A stretch of DNA of 64,000 bases from Helicobacter turcicus (GCF_019711685.1 NZ_JAIGYQ010000001.1:248001-312000); one strand, 5' to 3'. Shown: positions 21,439-31,485, numbered from the stretch's first letter. Numbers and translations are program-made. Notes: generated from the sequence alone by a model not told the origin.

Positions 21439-21456
21439 TTGGAATATTTTTTGCTT
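21439..21456 (+). promoter_or_regulatory. Sigma-54 promoter of the fliK operon
   Basis: TTGG at 21439-21442 and TTGC at 21451-21454 give the required GG-N10-GC spacing, followed by a T-tract (TTGCTTT). It lies 37 bp before the fliK ATG. RpoN controls the middle (hook-stage) flagellar genes in Helicobacter, which fits fliK, flgD and flgE downstream. Confidence 0.8.
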
Positions 21457-21492
21457 TAAAGTGTAGTAATATTTCATTAAAAGGCGTTATTT

Positions 21493-23529
21493 ATGTTTCC
21501 TTTCTTAGAGATTGAATCCTTTAATCAAAAATCCTCTATCCATTCTCAAAGTGCTATTGAGAATCCAAAAATTTCCCTAGAGAGTTCTGCGGAAGATTCT
21601 CAAAGTTTTGCGCAAATTTTTAATGCCTTAGCACAACCAACTAAAAAAAATTCTACTCCAAAGAATTCCAATGCCACTAAAAAATACGAATCCATCTCCC
21701 ATAAACAACCTAGCAATTTTCTAAAAAACCTTGATGAAAAATACAATCTTACCAAAGATTTTAAAAACCAAAAGACAACACAACTAAAAAGTGCTAAGGA
21801 TTTATTAGAGTTTTCAAACTCTCAAAAACAAAGCAAAACACTAAAAGACTTAAGTGAAGTTGCTGAAAACTTACAGCTTAATCTTAAAAAAATCTCCGCA
21901 GAATTAGAAAATTTGGAGTCTAAAAATATAGAATCCAAAATGGAATCTAAATTGCAAATCCAAACCCCACTAGAATCAAACAAAACAACGTCCCAAAAAA
22001 ACCAAAAAGAATCTTCTTTGCTTAGCTCTATTTTACAAGATAAAAATCTAGTCTCCAAAGACTCCTTAAATAAGGTTAAGGAATCCAAAGATACAAAAGT
22101 GCTTAAAGAAGCAAAAGAAAATGCAGAGTCAAAAGACAAAGCCAAAGATTTAAAAAATAATCCCAAAATGGATTCCAAGCTAGAAATTAAAGAAAACAAA
22201 GAAGAGCTTAAAGAGGACAAAACTGCACAAAATCATCACAAAGAAGTAAAAGAAGTTAAAAAGAATTCCGACATTTTAGAATCTGCACTTACTAAAGAAA
22301 ATCCGCTAAAAGAATCTAAAGATAAAAACATAACTTCTAAAGAATCTTTAGACTCCTTAAATAAGGTTAAGGAATCCAAAGATACAAAAGTGCTTAAAGA
22401 AGCAAAAGAAAATGCAGAGTCAAAAGACAAAGCCAAAGATTTAAAAAATAATCCCAAAATGGATTCCAAGCTAGAAATTAAAGAAAACAAAGAAGAGCTT
22501 AAAGAGGACAAAACTGCACAAAATCATCACAAAGAAGTAAAAGAAGTTAAAAAGAATTCCGACATTTTAGATTCTGCACTTACTAAAGAAAATCCGCTAA
22601 AAGAATCTAAAGACTCCAAACTAGAAAATAAAATCCAAGAGCCAAAAAGTGATTCCAACTCCAAAATAAAAGCAGAATCTAAAAGTCATTCCACATTTAA
22701 AAATGAACCAAACAGCACACAAATGGATTTTATTTCAAGAAACAATAAAGAATTTCAAAAAGAACCTATTAAAAGTGATAGACAAAGAGAGATTCGGCAA
22801 AGTCCTCTAAACACCTTTAATGCAGTCCAAAAAGAAGAAATTTCTCAACAACTCTTAGAGCAACCTAGCAAACAAGAGAGCTTTTTAGATAATCTCTTAA
22901 AAACTAACCAAAAACCACAAAACGAGTTAAAAGAGCAACTACCAAAAGAAAAAGAGGTGCGCAAAGAAAGCGAGAAGCTCCATCAAGAAAATTACCAAAA
23001 CAATGTGCAAAACCAAAGGGAATTACGTTTTAACGTTCAAAACACCTTCGCGCACTTTAGCGACCGCTTAAGAGATGCCATAGCAAATTATCGCCCACCA
23101 GTAACTAAAATCAGTCTTGAGCTAAATCCCCAAAATCTAGGCGATGTAGAGCTAACCATCGCTAAAAATGGGGATAAACTCTCCGTGCAAATTAGCTCCA
23201 ACCAAAACGCTTTACAACTTATTATGCAAAACACACAAGAATTTAAAAATGCCCTAGGCAATTTAGGATTCCAAAATGTGGAAATTGACTTCAAAGACAA
23301 TCAAGGTAATAGCTTAGGAAATGGTGATTTTAGTAACTCTCATGGCAATCAACAAGGCGGATTCCAACAAGGAGGACAACAAAATCCGCAAAATGCACAA
23401 CAAAATGCACAACAAAATCACCAAAATACTGAAAACTGGAATGAAAATAGCTTACACATTTACAAAGAAGCCAATAATCCTTACGCTAAAGTTGCGCTAG
23501 TGAATATTAGCTTTTCATATTACGCATAA
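21493..23529 (+). CDS. fliK: Flagellar hook-length control protein
   Basis: Exported molecular ruler that measures hook length and switches the flagellar export apparatus to filament substrates. The 678-residue protein is very rich in Lys, Glu, Ser and Asn in its first 500 residues (low complexity, probably extended). A C-terminal substrate-switching domain has PPVTKISLELNPQNLGDVEL and FKNALGNLGFQNVEIDF, the flg_hook signature. A Gln/Asn-rich tail follows. Residues 190-276 are repeated almost exactly at 287-373. The gene starts behind a sigma-54 promoter and is followed by flgD after 9 bp. Confidence 0.9.
   Translation: MFPFLEIESFNQKSSIHSQSAIENPKISLESSAEDSQSFAQIFNALAQPTKKNSTPKNSNATKKYESISHKQPSNFLKNLDEKYNLTKDFKNQKTTQLKSAKDLLEFSNSQKQSKTLKDLSEVAENLQLNLKKISAELENLESKNIESKMESKLQIQTPLESNKTTSQKNQKESSLLSSILQDKNLVSKDSLNKVKESKDTKVLKEAKENAESKDKAKDLKNNPKMDSKLEIKENKEELKEDKTAQNHHKEVKEVKKNSDILESALTKENPLKESKDKNITSKESLDSLNKVKESKDTKVLKEAKENAESKDKAKDLKNNPKMDSKLEIKENKEELKEDKTAQNHHKEVKEVKKNSDILDSALTKENPLKESKDSKLENKIQEPKSDSNSKIKAESKSHSTFKNEPNSTQMDFISRNNKEFQKEPIKSDRQREIRQSPLNTFNAVQKEEISQQLLEQPSKQESFLDNLLKTNQKPQNELKEQLPKEKEVRKESEKLHQENYQNNVQNQRELRFNVQNTFAHFSDRLRDAIANYRPPVTKISLELNPQNLGDVELTIAKNGDKLSVQISSNQNALQLIMQNTQEFKNALGNLGFQNVEIDFKDNQGNSLGNGDFSNSHGNQQGGFQQGGQQNPQNAQQNAQQNHQNTENWNENSLHIYKEANNPYAKVALVNISFSYYA
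22060..22613 (+). repeat. Two-copy 263-bp direct repeat inside fliK
   Basis: Copy 1 is 22060-22322, copy 2 is 22351-22613. The offset is 291 bp (97 codons), so the frame is kept. I found a single difference over 263 bp: GAA in copy 1 against GAT in copy 2, in the ILESALTKE/ILDSALTKE segment. The near identity implies a recent event or ongoing homogenisation. Confidence 0.95.
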
Positions 23530-23538
23530 GGAGCGACT

Positions 23539-24516
23539 ATGTCAACAACTTCCAATATAAATGGTAACTACCAATACCCAACTTCACGCGCAAATACTAC
23601 TTCAGCAAGCGCAGAAAAAGAAAATAACACACAATCAGGAAACACAACACAAACAGAAAGTAGCACAAACTCTGCAAATAACACACAATCAGAAAATAAA
23701 ACTAGTAATGCACTAGGAGATAAACCCATTCCAAATAAAAATAAAGAAGATAACGGCTCCCTTTCTAATGAAGCTTTTATGCGATTATTTTTAGAGCAAC
23801 TTAAAAATCAAGATCCAACGGCTCCAATGGAAACACAAGAGATTCTAACACAAACCGCACAACTCACACAAGTTGAAGCGCAAGAAAAAATGAAAAAAGC
23901 AATGGAAGATATGACAACAACAATGAAGTCTATGCAAGAAACAAACCAATCCACTATTGAAGCACAAAAGAAACTTGTAGAAACACAACAAAAAATGTTA
24001 GAAACTATGGGAGTTCTCTCAAATAGTATCAAAGATAGTTCCATACTTGATGGCTATAACACAGTTGGAATGATTGGCAATATTGCAGAAACAGCCTTTA
24101 CTGCATTAAAAGTAGAGAAAAATGAACCCATTAAATTTGACTTGTATTTTGATGAACCTATTGACCCCACAAAAGGTTCTCCTAAAGTTACCATTACTGA
24201 TAAAGATAATAAGGTCGTTCGTGAAATTGATCTCACTGAAAAAAATCCAGATGGCACTTATAAATATCAAGGAAAACAAGGATATGTTGCATTTGAATGG
24301 GATACTAGAAACAACAAGGGCGAGTTTATGGGAAAAGGAGATTATGCAGTCAAGGCTGAATATAACCTTGATGCAAACACAAATAAATATAAAGGAACAC
24401 AATTAGGTAGAGGCGAAGTGCAAAGCATTCTTTTTGAACAAGGTGTGCCTTATGTGAAATTAGGAGATAATTTGACCGTGCCAATTGTTTATGTTACTTC
24501 TTATTATAAGAAGTAG
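23539..24516 (+). CDS. flgD: Flagellar hook assembly (cap) protein
   Basis: Caps the growing hook and guides polymerisation of FlgE. The conserved N-terminal domain has NEAFMRLFLEQLKNQDPTAP followed by QTAQLTQVEAQEKM (about residues 75-120). It is preceded by a Ser/Thr/Asn-rich leader that is probably flexible. The C-terminal half has the FlgD Ig-like features GSPKVTITDKDNKVVREID and FEWDTRNNKGEFMGKGDYAVKAEY. It has 325 residues; ATG lies behind AAGGAG. It lies between fliK and flgE in one operon. Confidence 0.94.
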   Translation: MSTTSNINGNYQYPTSRANTTSASAEKENNTQSGNTTQTESSTNSANNTQSENKTSNALGDKPIPNKNKEDNGSLSNEAFMRLFLEQLKNQDPTAPMETQEILTQTAQLTQVEAQEKMKKAMEDMTTTMKSMQETNQSTIEAQKKLVETQQKMLETMGVLSNSIKDSSILDGYNTVGMIGNIAETAFTALKVEKNEPIKFDLYFDEPIDPTKGSPKVTITDKDNKVVREIDLTEKNPDGTYKYQGKQGYVAFEWDTRNNKGEFMGKGDYAVKAEYNLDANTNKYKGTQLGRGEVQSILFEQGVPYVKLGDNLTVPIVYVTSYYKK

Positions 24517-24557
24517 GGATACTGCCCATTTTACCTAAAGCTTAAAAGGAGTTTTTT

Positions 24558-26855
24558 ATGGTTGGTTCATTCTATAATGGAATTAGCGGAATCAAAACCC
24601 ATCAATTTGGAATTGATTCCACATCAAACAATATTGCCAATGTCAATACAACAGGTTACCGCGCAAATTTACCAGAGTTTAAGAGTCTTTTTTCCACGAA
24701 TCTAAACTATATTAATTCCAATTCTCCTATTAATAACGATTACAATTATGGTGCGACAATTAGTTCTAATGCCATTAACTCTAATGATGGCTCTTATGTA
24801 AGTGCAGATGGAGATTTTAATGTTGCTTACAGCGGAAAAGGTTGGTTTGTTGTTGGGCTTAACAAAGGAGGAGAATTTGACATCAAAGCCCCAAATTACA
24901 CTGGCACACAACAAAACTATTTCACTCGTGATGGTTCTTTTAGTTTAGATGGTGAGGGCTATTTAGTTAATTCTAGTGGTTATTACATGTATGGAATCAA
25001 TCTAGGAAAAATCGGAGCGGATGGAACACTAACTGGCACAAACAACCTACAAGCAGATTATGCGGCACTTGGAGGTTCAAAACTTGAACCCTTACAAATC
25101 CCAAAAGATTTACATTATAAGCCAACACTTACCACAAAAGTTAATCTAGCTATCAATTTAAACCGCACACAAAATCCAAAAGGAATCACTGCATTAAAAG
25201 ATGAAAATGGTAAATTTAGTATGGACAAATTTCTAGCACAAGATGTTAATACATTAATGGATGCCAACGGGAAGCTTATTGATGCAAAAAACTTTAAAGA
25301 CATTAAGTTTAGTCTTGAAAAAGGTGGGACTACCACAGATTATACTTTCTCTTATGGCACAGATTTTAAGAATGTAGGCGAATTAATAGATTTAGTAAAA
25401 GAAAAGACAGGTTTAACACTAGGCTTAAAACTTGATAATGAAAGTAATCCGACAGATTGTTCTTTATATCTAAGCAATAGCGGAATGCAAGATGTGAAAT
25501 TAAGTGTAAGCGGAAAACTCGCAGATAAACTAGGTTTAAAAACAACTGGAAATACTTTAGAATCCGCTTTTAAAAGTAAGCTTGGCGAGTTTAAAGACAA
25601 AGCAGATTATAAAGATAAAGATTATGTGAAATATGAAGGAATGGTATTCCAAAAAAAAGGCGATGGAGTAGCAAATGGAAGTCCGCTTAATGATACTGCT
25701 AATTGGACATTAGTTGATAGTAGTGCTACGCCTCAATACACTGATAAACAAGCCAAAGAATACAAAAAAGATTCCTTTGTTATGGTAGATGGCAAGATTT
25801 ACCAAAAATTAACCGACAAAGGACAAGTAGAAGAAATCACAGATCCAGCCACAGGTGAAACTGCCATTAAAACTCCCGCAGAAGACACAGCAAATTGGAA
25901 AGAAGTGGGCGAAGCAGCTATGGGAAGTATTGAGGAGTATCAAGGAGGGGGAACTTATACACAAGGTTCCATTGTAAGCCATAATGGAATCTTATACCAA
26001 AAAATTAATGAGGATGGTAATACTAACCCTAATGAAGATTCCAAAGGTTGGAGGGCATTAAATTTAAATGGCATTAGTAGCACACAACTTCAAGTTCCAA
26101 CTTATGAAACAAATACAGAAATCTTTAGCGACTCTGGTGAAAAATTTATCCTAAAGAGTCAATATGTTCTTTTAGAACAAAGTGATCCCAATGCTAATCC
26201 TGCTACCTTAGAACGTTGGGAAGTGCGCACAGCAATTTATGATAGCACAGGCAAAACACTCATTAGTGAAACACCTGTAATGAGTGAAATTACCTTTAAT
26301 GCCGATGGAAGCGCAAATACCACCCCTTTTGAAGTGCCTTTTAATAATGGAAATATTTCTGTGGATTTAGCAAAATCTGAAGATGGCAAAACTTCTAGCA
26401 ATTTTGCCTATACAGATTCTACAACAAAATCTATCACACAAGATGGTGCAGAAGCTGGAATCATGAAAGATATAGTAATTAATAAAGATGGTATCATTTT
26501 AGTTAATTTCACAAATGATAAAATAGAGCCTATTGGGCGCTTTGGAATTGCTGCATTTGTCAATGATCAAGGGCTTAGCAAAGCTGGAGGAAATCTTTTT
26601 GAGATGAATGTGCGCACTATAAATGGGGAAACAAATGTTGTCAGCGGACCTCCGATTTTAGCTTGGAATGAAAATGGTGTTGCTGGACTTAGATTTGGAC
26701 AAGTAATGGACCATATGCTAGAGACTAGCAATGTGGATACTGGGACCGCCCTAACAGACTTGATTGTTTATCAAAGGGGTTATCAAATGAGCGCAAAATC
26801 CATCACAACTGCTGATCAATTAATGCAAGAGGCAATCCAACTCAAACGTTCTTAA
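24558..26855 (+). CDS. flgE: Flagellar hook protein with inserted modules
   Basis: Subunit of the flagellar hook. The N-terminal rod/hook signature is MVGSFYNGISGIKTHQFGID with SNNIANVNTTGYRA. The C-terminal helix is VYQRGYQMSAKSITTADQLM and the end QEAIQLKRS is typical. At 765 residues it is far longer than the 400-residue enteric FlgE, as expected for Helicobacter, where extra domains sit in the middle. Residues 351-501 hold three tandem copies of a short module resembling carbohydrate-binding module family 5/12. Helicobacter can carry two FlgE paralogues; this one is in the fliK-flgD context. It converges on a minus-strand gene 2 bp downstream. Confidence 0.93.
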   Translation: MVGSFYNGISGIKTHQFGIDSTSNNIANVNTTGYRANLPEFKSLFSTNLNYINSNSPINNDYNYGATISSNAINSNDGSYVSADGDFNVAYSGKGWFVVGLNKGGEFDIKAPNYTGTQQNYFTRDGSFSLDGEGYLVNSSGYYMYGINLGKIGADGTLTGTNNLQADYAALGGSKLEPLQIPKDLHYKPTLTTKVNLAINLNRTQNPKGITALKDENGKFSMDKFLAQDVNTLMDANGKLIDAKNFKDIKFSLEKGGTTTDYTFSYGTDFKNVGELIDLVKEKTGLTLGLKLDNESNPTDCSLYLSNSGMQDVKLSVSGKLADKLGLKTTGNTLESAFKSKLGEFKDKADYKDKDYVKYEGMVFQKKGDGVANGSPLNDTANWTLVDSSATPQYTDKQAKEYKKDSFVMVDGKIYQKLTDKGQVEEITDPATGETAIKTPAEDTANWKEVGEAAMGSIEEYQGGGTYTQGSIVSHNGILYQKINEDGNTNPNEDSKGWRALNLNGISSTQLQVPTYETNTEIFSDSGEKFILKSQYVLLEQSDPNANPATLERWEVRTAIYDSTGKTLISETPVMSEITFNADGSANTTPFEVPFNNGNISVDLAKSEDGKTSSNFAYTDSTTKSITQDGAEAGIMKDIVINKDGIILVNFTNDKIEPIGRFGIAAFVNDQGLSKAGGNLFEMNVRTINGETNVVSGPPILAWNENGVAGLRFGQVMDHMLETSNVDTGTALTDLIVYQRGYQMSAKSITTADQLMQEAIQLKRS
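25608..26060 (+). repeat. Three CBM5/12-like modules inside flgE
   Basis: Residues 351-386, about 402-450 and 467-501 share the pattern Y-x3-D/S/G-x-V-x3-G-x-hydrophobic-aromatic, a loop rich in Gly, Pro and Asp, then W-x2-hydrophobic. Examples are YVKYEGMVFQK...ANWTLV and SIVSHNGILYQK...GWRAL. This is the pattern of chitin-binding type-3 modules. The copies differ a lot at the DNA level, so they are old. Assignment is by pattern only. Confidence 0.6.
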
Positions 26856-26857
26856 AC

Positions 26858-27649
26858 CTAATTAAAAAGCCCAAGCTGTCCGATTCTATAAAGTGCAAAG
26901 TCATATTTAATCGGGTCGCTTGCGTCAAACTCTCTTAATTTCTCACTCACTTCAAGCACTGCTTTATAATCGTAGCTTTTGCGCTTTAATAACCCAAGCC
27001 TTTGAGAAATTCTGAATGTGTGCGTATCAAGAGGTAGCAACAAATCTTTTTTATCTACACTACTCCAAAGCCCTAAATCAAGACAATCTTTGCGCACCAT
27101 CCAACGCAAAAAGAGATTCCATCGCTTTAGAGGAGAAGTGTTTTGTTCTGTAACTAGCATGCCTAACAAAAACTGCAAACCTTTAGAATTCGGATTCTTT
27201 AATCTCCCATAGATTGCATTTTGTAGATTTTGGATTCCACCTAAAATACCATTTCCGCTTTTGCCTTTTTGATACCCTATATAAAAAATCTCTTCTAAAG
27301 AATCCAAATGCCAAAGTGCTTGAAAAAAATCACAAATCTCAATATTACTTTGAAAACGATAAGGCTTATTTGTGCAACTAAAATTCCTTTTTATTTTCTC
27401 TTTTCTTTGCCCATGTTGTAAGTATTCTAAAGCACAAGAGTCCAAAAATTTCAAAATTGCTCTAACATTTCCATAAGCAAACAACGCACAAAAAAGCGCA
27501 ATTTTCTCATCTCTAAACTTTCTAGCTACAAGCAAGGGATCTAGCAATGTTTCACTCACAGCACATTCTGTATTAAAGCTCTGATATTGCTCCTCTAAAA
27601 ATGTGCGCAAAAACTTTTTAGAAGGATTTTTTGGAATCTTAAAAGGCAT
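26858..27649 (-). CDS. TIGR02757 family protein (HhH-glycosylase-like)
   Basis: A 263-residue protein matching the conserved bacterial family TIGR02757 (DUF2400): DPLLVARKFRDEKIALFCALFAYGNV near the N-terminus, RWNLFLRWMVRKDCLDLGLW in the middle, and LPLDTHTFRISQRLGLLKRK with DPIKYDFALYRIGQLG at the end. The fold is related to helix-hairpin-helix DNA glycosylases, but the biochemical role is unknown. The ATG abuts the stop of the TPR gene upstream, so it is the last gene of the serS-TPR operon. It is convergent with flgE. Confidence 0.85.
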   Translation of the reverse strand: MPFKIPKNPSKKFLRTFLEEQYQSFNTECAVSETLLDPLLVARKFRDEKIALFCALFAYGNVRAILKFLDSCALEYLQHGQRKEKIKRNFSCTNKPYRFQSNIEICDFFQALWHLDSLEEIFYIGYQKGKSGNGILGGIQNLQNAIYGRLKNPNSKGLQFLLGMLVTEQNTSPLKRWNLFLRWMVRKDCLDLGLWSSVDKKDLLLPLDTHTFRISQRLGLLKRKSYDYKAVLEVSEKLREFDASDPIKYDFALYRIGQLGLFN

Positions 27650-30073
27650 TTATGGATTCTGTAACAATTGCTCTGTATCAACTTTAAAATCAAAATATTT
27701 TGAAGTAACTTTAGAATTCCCAAGCATTCCAAACTGCACACTTGCTGCATTAAAATTTTTTTCCTGCAAATAAATAATCGCATTTGCAATTCTCGTTTCA
27801 TAATGTGTGGGTGCTTCAAGTTTTGCCAATTGCAATAAGGCTGAAGCGTTTTCTAAATGTCCCGCTCCAACTGCTGCCACAGCCGCTAAGAACAGCGTCT
27901 GTGTGTCTTGCTCTTTAAAATCATCAATCAAACTATTATAAAGTGTAAAAGACTTCTCAAACTCTTGTAAATACAAATAAGTCAAGGCTAATGCTTGTAT
28001 CACACCACGTACATCTTTTTGCTCTGTAATTAAACGCGTATCTAAATCCTGCTCAATGTAGTGCAAAGTCCCAATAATGTGTGCCATTTCAATATACATA
28101 TCACGTACTACAGATGCCCCATAATAAAACGCATCTTTATTGATATTTTTATCTTGATAATACTGCTGGAGCTTCAAAGATAAAGCTTTTGGGTCGTCTT
28201 TGTAATTTAGTGCAAGCAAGGTTAGTAAGTTTGCAATAGGGTCACGTGGGGTAATATGTTTTAGAGATTCTGCACTTTTAATTAGTAAGCTTTGATTGTT
28301 TAGTTGCACACCTTGTGCAAAATCAAGCGCATAATAAATTGCCACATTGCTTTTTTCTTTTTCCAATGATTCTAAAGGTTGTGGAATCCCATCACGCGCA
28401 AAGTTTAAAAGTGCTTGGATAAATTCTTGTTCCATCACTCCACCATTAAAATTTACAATCTCTTCACCAATTTCTTCTTCTAAACGCACCGTATCTCTAT
28501 AAGTTAGTTTTGCTGCAATCATAGCAAAAAGTCCTGCATGTAAATCACTAGGATTTAAGTGAAATGCACGCAAAAAATGGCGATATGCCGAGTCAAAATC
28601 GTTCATTTGTGCGTAATTTAATCCTAAGTTATAATGCAAAATGGAATGGTTTGGATAAGTCTCCACCGCCTTTTTTAAAAGCGCATTAGCATTACGGATA
28701 TTACCATGTAGTGTTTCTAAAATTGCATTTGCAATATTACGATTCACACGAGAAATTGTCTGTCCTCTAACTAAAATCTCTTTAGCTTCTTGTAAGTTTT
28801 CAATATGGATACTAATTCCACCCTCTTGAATCACATTAAATGCTTCTTGTGCGTCAAAAACCTTATAAGGCGCATAATAAAAAAGGATTTTATAAGCATT
28901 GAGTTTTTGCCCGGTAAAGCTCTCCCAAAAGCGTCTTTGTGCTACATCAACACTAAAAAACTCATCACGCAAAGTAATTTTAACCGGATAAGGATTGCTA
29001 TCTAAAGCTTCTTGATTGGTTGCATACTTGCTAGAAATCTTAGAAACTTGTCCGTATTCTGGAAGCTTTATCTTAATAAGCAAGAGCGCAAAGTCTGTTT
29101 CTTGTGTGCTTCCAAATGCATCAATACTTTGAAGCATTAACGTATTTGCGCGCGAATAATCCCCGATACGTGCATAAAGCAAAGCAAGATTAAACCAATT
29201 CTTAGCATCCGTTGAATTTTTACTCAAGGTTTCAATGGCTTTATAATTATTATTAAAATACGCATACATCGCCGCTAAAAGCTCATCGCTTTCTGCTTGG
29301 TAATAGGATGAATTTCTATGCACTAATGATGAAAAAGCTTCCAAATAATTCCCTAAATAAAAATTTGTTAAGGAATACAAATAAGAGTATAGTGGCAAAT
29401 TACCAGAATAAGGCAAATAAGTTTGTGCTAATTGCAAATAATAACGATATTGTAAAGGCTCTCGCAAGTGCAAGGCACACACTGCAGCATTTAGTGCGCT
29501 AATGACGCGGTCCTCATTTAAATCAATTGCCTTTTGAAAAGATTTAAGTGCCTCTGCATAAGCTTTTTCTTCCATTTGTGCCACACCCAAATTATAATTG
29601 GATAACACTTCAGAATAATTAGAAATTTTGCCATACAAATCTAGTGCTTCTTGCTTATTGCCATTTGTGTATAAAAAATTTGCCTTCTTAATCAATGCTT
29701 CCAAATTCTCAGCATCTGTAATCAATTCTTTGCTTTGATTAATAATAAAATCTTTTGGAGGAGTTATTGCTGTATTTGTTTGTTGTGGAATTTTATGTTC
29801 TTTTGTTAAAAGAACACCAACAAGAAAGATAAATGCAAGCAATAAAATTCCAAACAAAAAAATTAGAAAAGCTGTTATTTTTTTATGTTTTGCAAAATAA
29901 TCTAGTAATTTAGCAAACTTGCCTTCTGGTTTTGGTGGCTCTGGCTCTTTTTTTAAAATATCATCTAAAATATTAAAATTATCATCAAGCTGGATAACAT
30001 TATCGTTTGGACTCTCTAATTTTGGAGCATCCGAAAAGTTTTGCGAATTTCCAGTGCTTTGGTTATCTGCCAT
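27650..30073 (-). CDS. Membrane-anchored TPR protein
   Basis: An 807-residue protein. About 55 cytoplasmic residues precede one membrane helix (ITAFLIFLFGILLLAFIFLVGVLL, about 57-80), followed by a long periplasmic part with many TPR units (for example YNLGVAQMEEKAYAEALKSF and LHYNLGLNYAQMNDFDSAYRHF). The neighbour order serS-this-gene matches H. pylori, where the homologue has no assigned function. TPR scaffolds bind partner proteins; no enzymatic domain is visible. It lies 3 bp after serS and abuts the TIGR02757 gene. Confidence 0.8.
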   Translation of the reverse strand: MADNQSTGNSQNFSDAPKLESPNDNVIQLDDNFNILDDILKKEPEPPKPEGKFAKLLDYFAKHKKITAFLIFLFGILLLAFIFLVGVLLTKEHKIPQQTNTAITPPKDFIINQSKELITDAENLEALIKKANFLYTNGNKQEALDLYGKISNYSEVLSNYNLGVAQMEEKAYAEALKSFQKAIDLNEDRVISALNAAVCALHLREPLQYRYYLQLAQTYLPYSGNLPLYSYLYSLTNFYLGNYLEAFSSLVHRNSSYYQAESDELLAAMYAYFNNNYKAIETLSKNSTDAKNWFNLALLYARIGDYSRANTLMLQSIDAFGSTQETDFALLLIKIKLPEYGQVSKISSKYATNQEALDSNPYPVKITLRDEFFSVDVAQRRFWESFTGQKLNAYKILFYYAPYKVFDAQEAFNVIQEGGISIHIENLQEAKEILVRGQTISRVNRNIANAILETLHGNIRNANALLKKAVETYPNHSILHYNLGLNYAQMNDFDSAYRHFLRAFHLNPSDLHAGLFAMIAAKLTYRDTVRLEEEIGEEIVNFNGGVMEQEFIQALLNFARDGIPQPLESLEKEKSNVAIYYALDFAQGVQLNNQSLLIKSAESLKHITPRDPIANLLTLLALNYKDDPKALSLKLQQYYQDKNINKDAFYYGASVVRDMYIEMAHIIGTLHYIEQDLDTRLITEQKDVRGVIQALALTYLYLQEFEKSFTLYNSLIDDFKEQDTQTLFLAAVAAVGAGHLENASALLQLAKLEAPTHYETRIANAIIYLQEKNFNAASVQFGMLGNSKVTSKYFDFKVDTEQLLQNP

Positions 30074-30076
30074 TTG

Positions 30077-31354
30077 TTATCTCAAATACGACTCTAAAAC
30101 AGGTGGAATCGTAATGCTTCCATCTGCATTTTGATAATTCTCCATAATCGCCACAAGTGTTCTACCAACTGCTAAACTTGAACCATTTAGCGTATGCACT
30201 AAGCGATTCTTTTTGTTAGAATCCTTATAGCGAATTTTTGCACGACGTGCTTGAAAATCTCTTGTATTAGAAATAGAGCTAATCTCACGATAACAATTTT
30301 GACCCGGAAGCCACACTTCAATATCTACCGTGTTACTCGCACTAAAACCCAAATCCCCACTACAAAGTTGCATCAAACGATGTGGTAAACCCAAAGATAT
30401 AAGCAACTCCGAGGCACAAGAAATCATTCTCTCTTGCATCATATCACTTTCTTGTGGTGTTGTGAGTGCTACAAGCTCAACTTTATCAAATTGATGTTGC
30501 CTGATAATTCCACGCGTATCACGTCCCGCACTTCCCGCTTCTTTTCTAAAGCAAGGTGTATAAGCTGTTAGCATCATCGGAAGCATATCTTCTTTTAAAA
30601 TCTCATCACTATACAGGTTTGTAAGTGTCGCTTCTGCAGTTGGAATCAAATATAAAGCATGCCCTTTGCCTTTTTCTTCATCTTTAAAATCAGAAATTTT
30701 AAACAAATCCTCCTCAAACTTTGGCAACTGCCCTACTCCAAAAAGCGTCTGTGCATTCGCAATTGCAGGCGTACCGACCTCACTAAATCCACGAGCACTA
30801 TTAAAATCAAGCATGTAATTCATTAATGCACGCTCTATCTTCGCCCCCATTCCCATAAACACGCTAAAACGACTTTTCGCAAGCTTTACACCACGTTCAA
30901 AATCAATCCAACCATTTTGTTCTGCTAACTCCCAGTGTTCTTTTGGCTGAAAGTCAAATCGTGGAATCTCTAAAACTTTTTTGAGCTCTACATTATCCCT
31001 TTCATCTTTACCAAAAGGAGTTTTAGAGTCTGGAATATTTGGGATATTATGTGTGAGCTCTTGAAGTTTATTTTCCCAAACTTCTAATTCTTTAGCATAC
31101 AAATCAATCTTTACCTTAAGCCCATCGCATTCGTTTTTTAAAGCATTAATATCGCCACCTTCTTGCTTACATTTTGCAAAAAGCTTTGTTTTCATATTTT
31201 GCTCTGCTTGCAATTCTTCTAGGGCAATTTTCTTTTTCTTATAGCTTATGCTACTCTCACGCAAAGTATCTAACAAAGTAGCGTCAATATTACGCCATGA
31301 GAGCTTTTCTGCCACAGAGTCAAAGTCATTTACAAGAAGTTTTAAATCAATCAT
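30077..31354 (-). CDS. serS: Seryl-tRNA synthetase
   Basis: Charges tRNA-Ser and tRNA-Sec with serine. It has an N-terminal coiled-coil arm (about residues 30-110, rich in Lys, Glu and Leu). The class II core has [38 protein letters not shown] (motif 2) and [20 protein letters not shown] (motif 3). I prefer ATG 31354 ([11 protein letters not shown], 425 aa), which sits behind GGGGTG. A GTG six bases upstream has no better site. It is first gene of the serS-TPR-TIGR02757 operon. Confidence 0.97.
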   Translation of the reverse strand: MIDLKLLVNDFDSVAEKLSWRNIDATLLDTLRESSISYKKKKIALEELQAEQNMKTKLFAKCKQEGGDINALKNECDGLKVKIDLYAKELEVWENKLQELTHNIPNIPDSKTPFGKDERDNVELKKVLEIPRFDFQPKEHWELAEQNGWIDFERGVKLAKSRFSVFMGMGAKIERALMNYMLDFNSARGFSEVGTPAIANAQTLFGVGQLPKFEEDLFKISDFKDEEKGKGHALYLIPTAEATLTNLYSDEILKEDMLPMMLTAYTPCFRKEAGSAGRDTRGIIRQHQFDKVELVALTTPQESDMMQERMISCASELLISLGLPHRLMQLCSGDLGFSASNTVDIEVWLPGQNCYREISSISNTRDFQARRAKIRYKDSNKKNRLVHTLNGSSLAVGRTLVAIMENYQNADGSITIPPVLESYLR

Positions 31355-31458
31355 AAACACCCCAAAATTTTAAGAATGCAAATGCAGAGATTTTACAAAA
31401 CTGCTTTTTAAAACATGCTAAAATTTTATAAATTAGAAAAAATCAAAGAAAGATGCTA

Positions 31459-31464
31459 TATAAT
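31459..31464 (+). promoter_or_regulatory. -10 promoter of a small membrane protein gene
   Basis: TATAAT inside TGCTATATAAT, with AAGGAG at 31474-31479 and ATG at 31486. The leader would be only about 15 bases. It is divergent from serS. Confidence 0.55.
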
Positions 31465-31485
31465 TTCAGTTTTTAAGGAGTTTAA

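Noticed and set aside
21822-22511. Minus-strand Ser/Leu-rich frames opposite fliK
   Set aside because: They are antisense shadows of the Lys/Glu/Ser-rich fliK repeat and are themselves duplicated for that reason.
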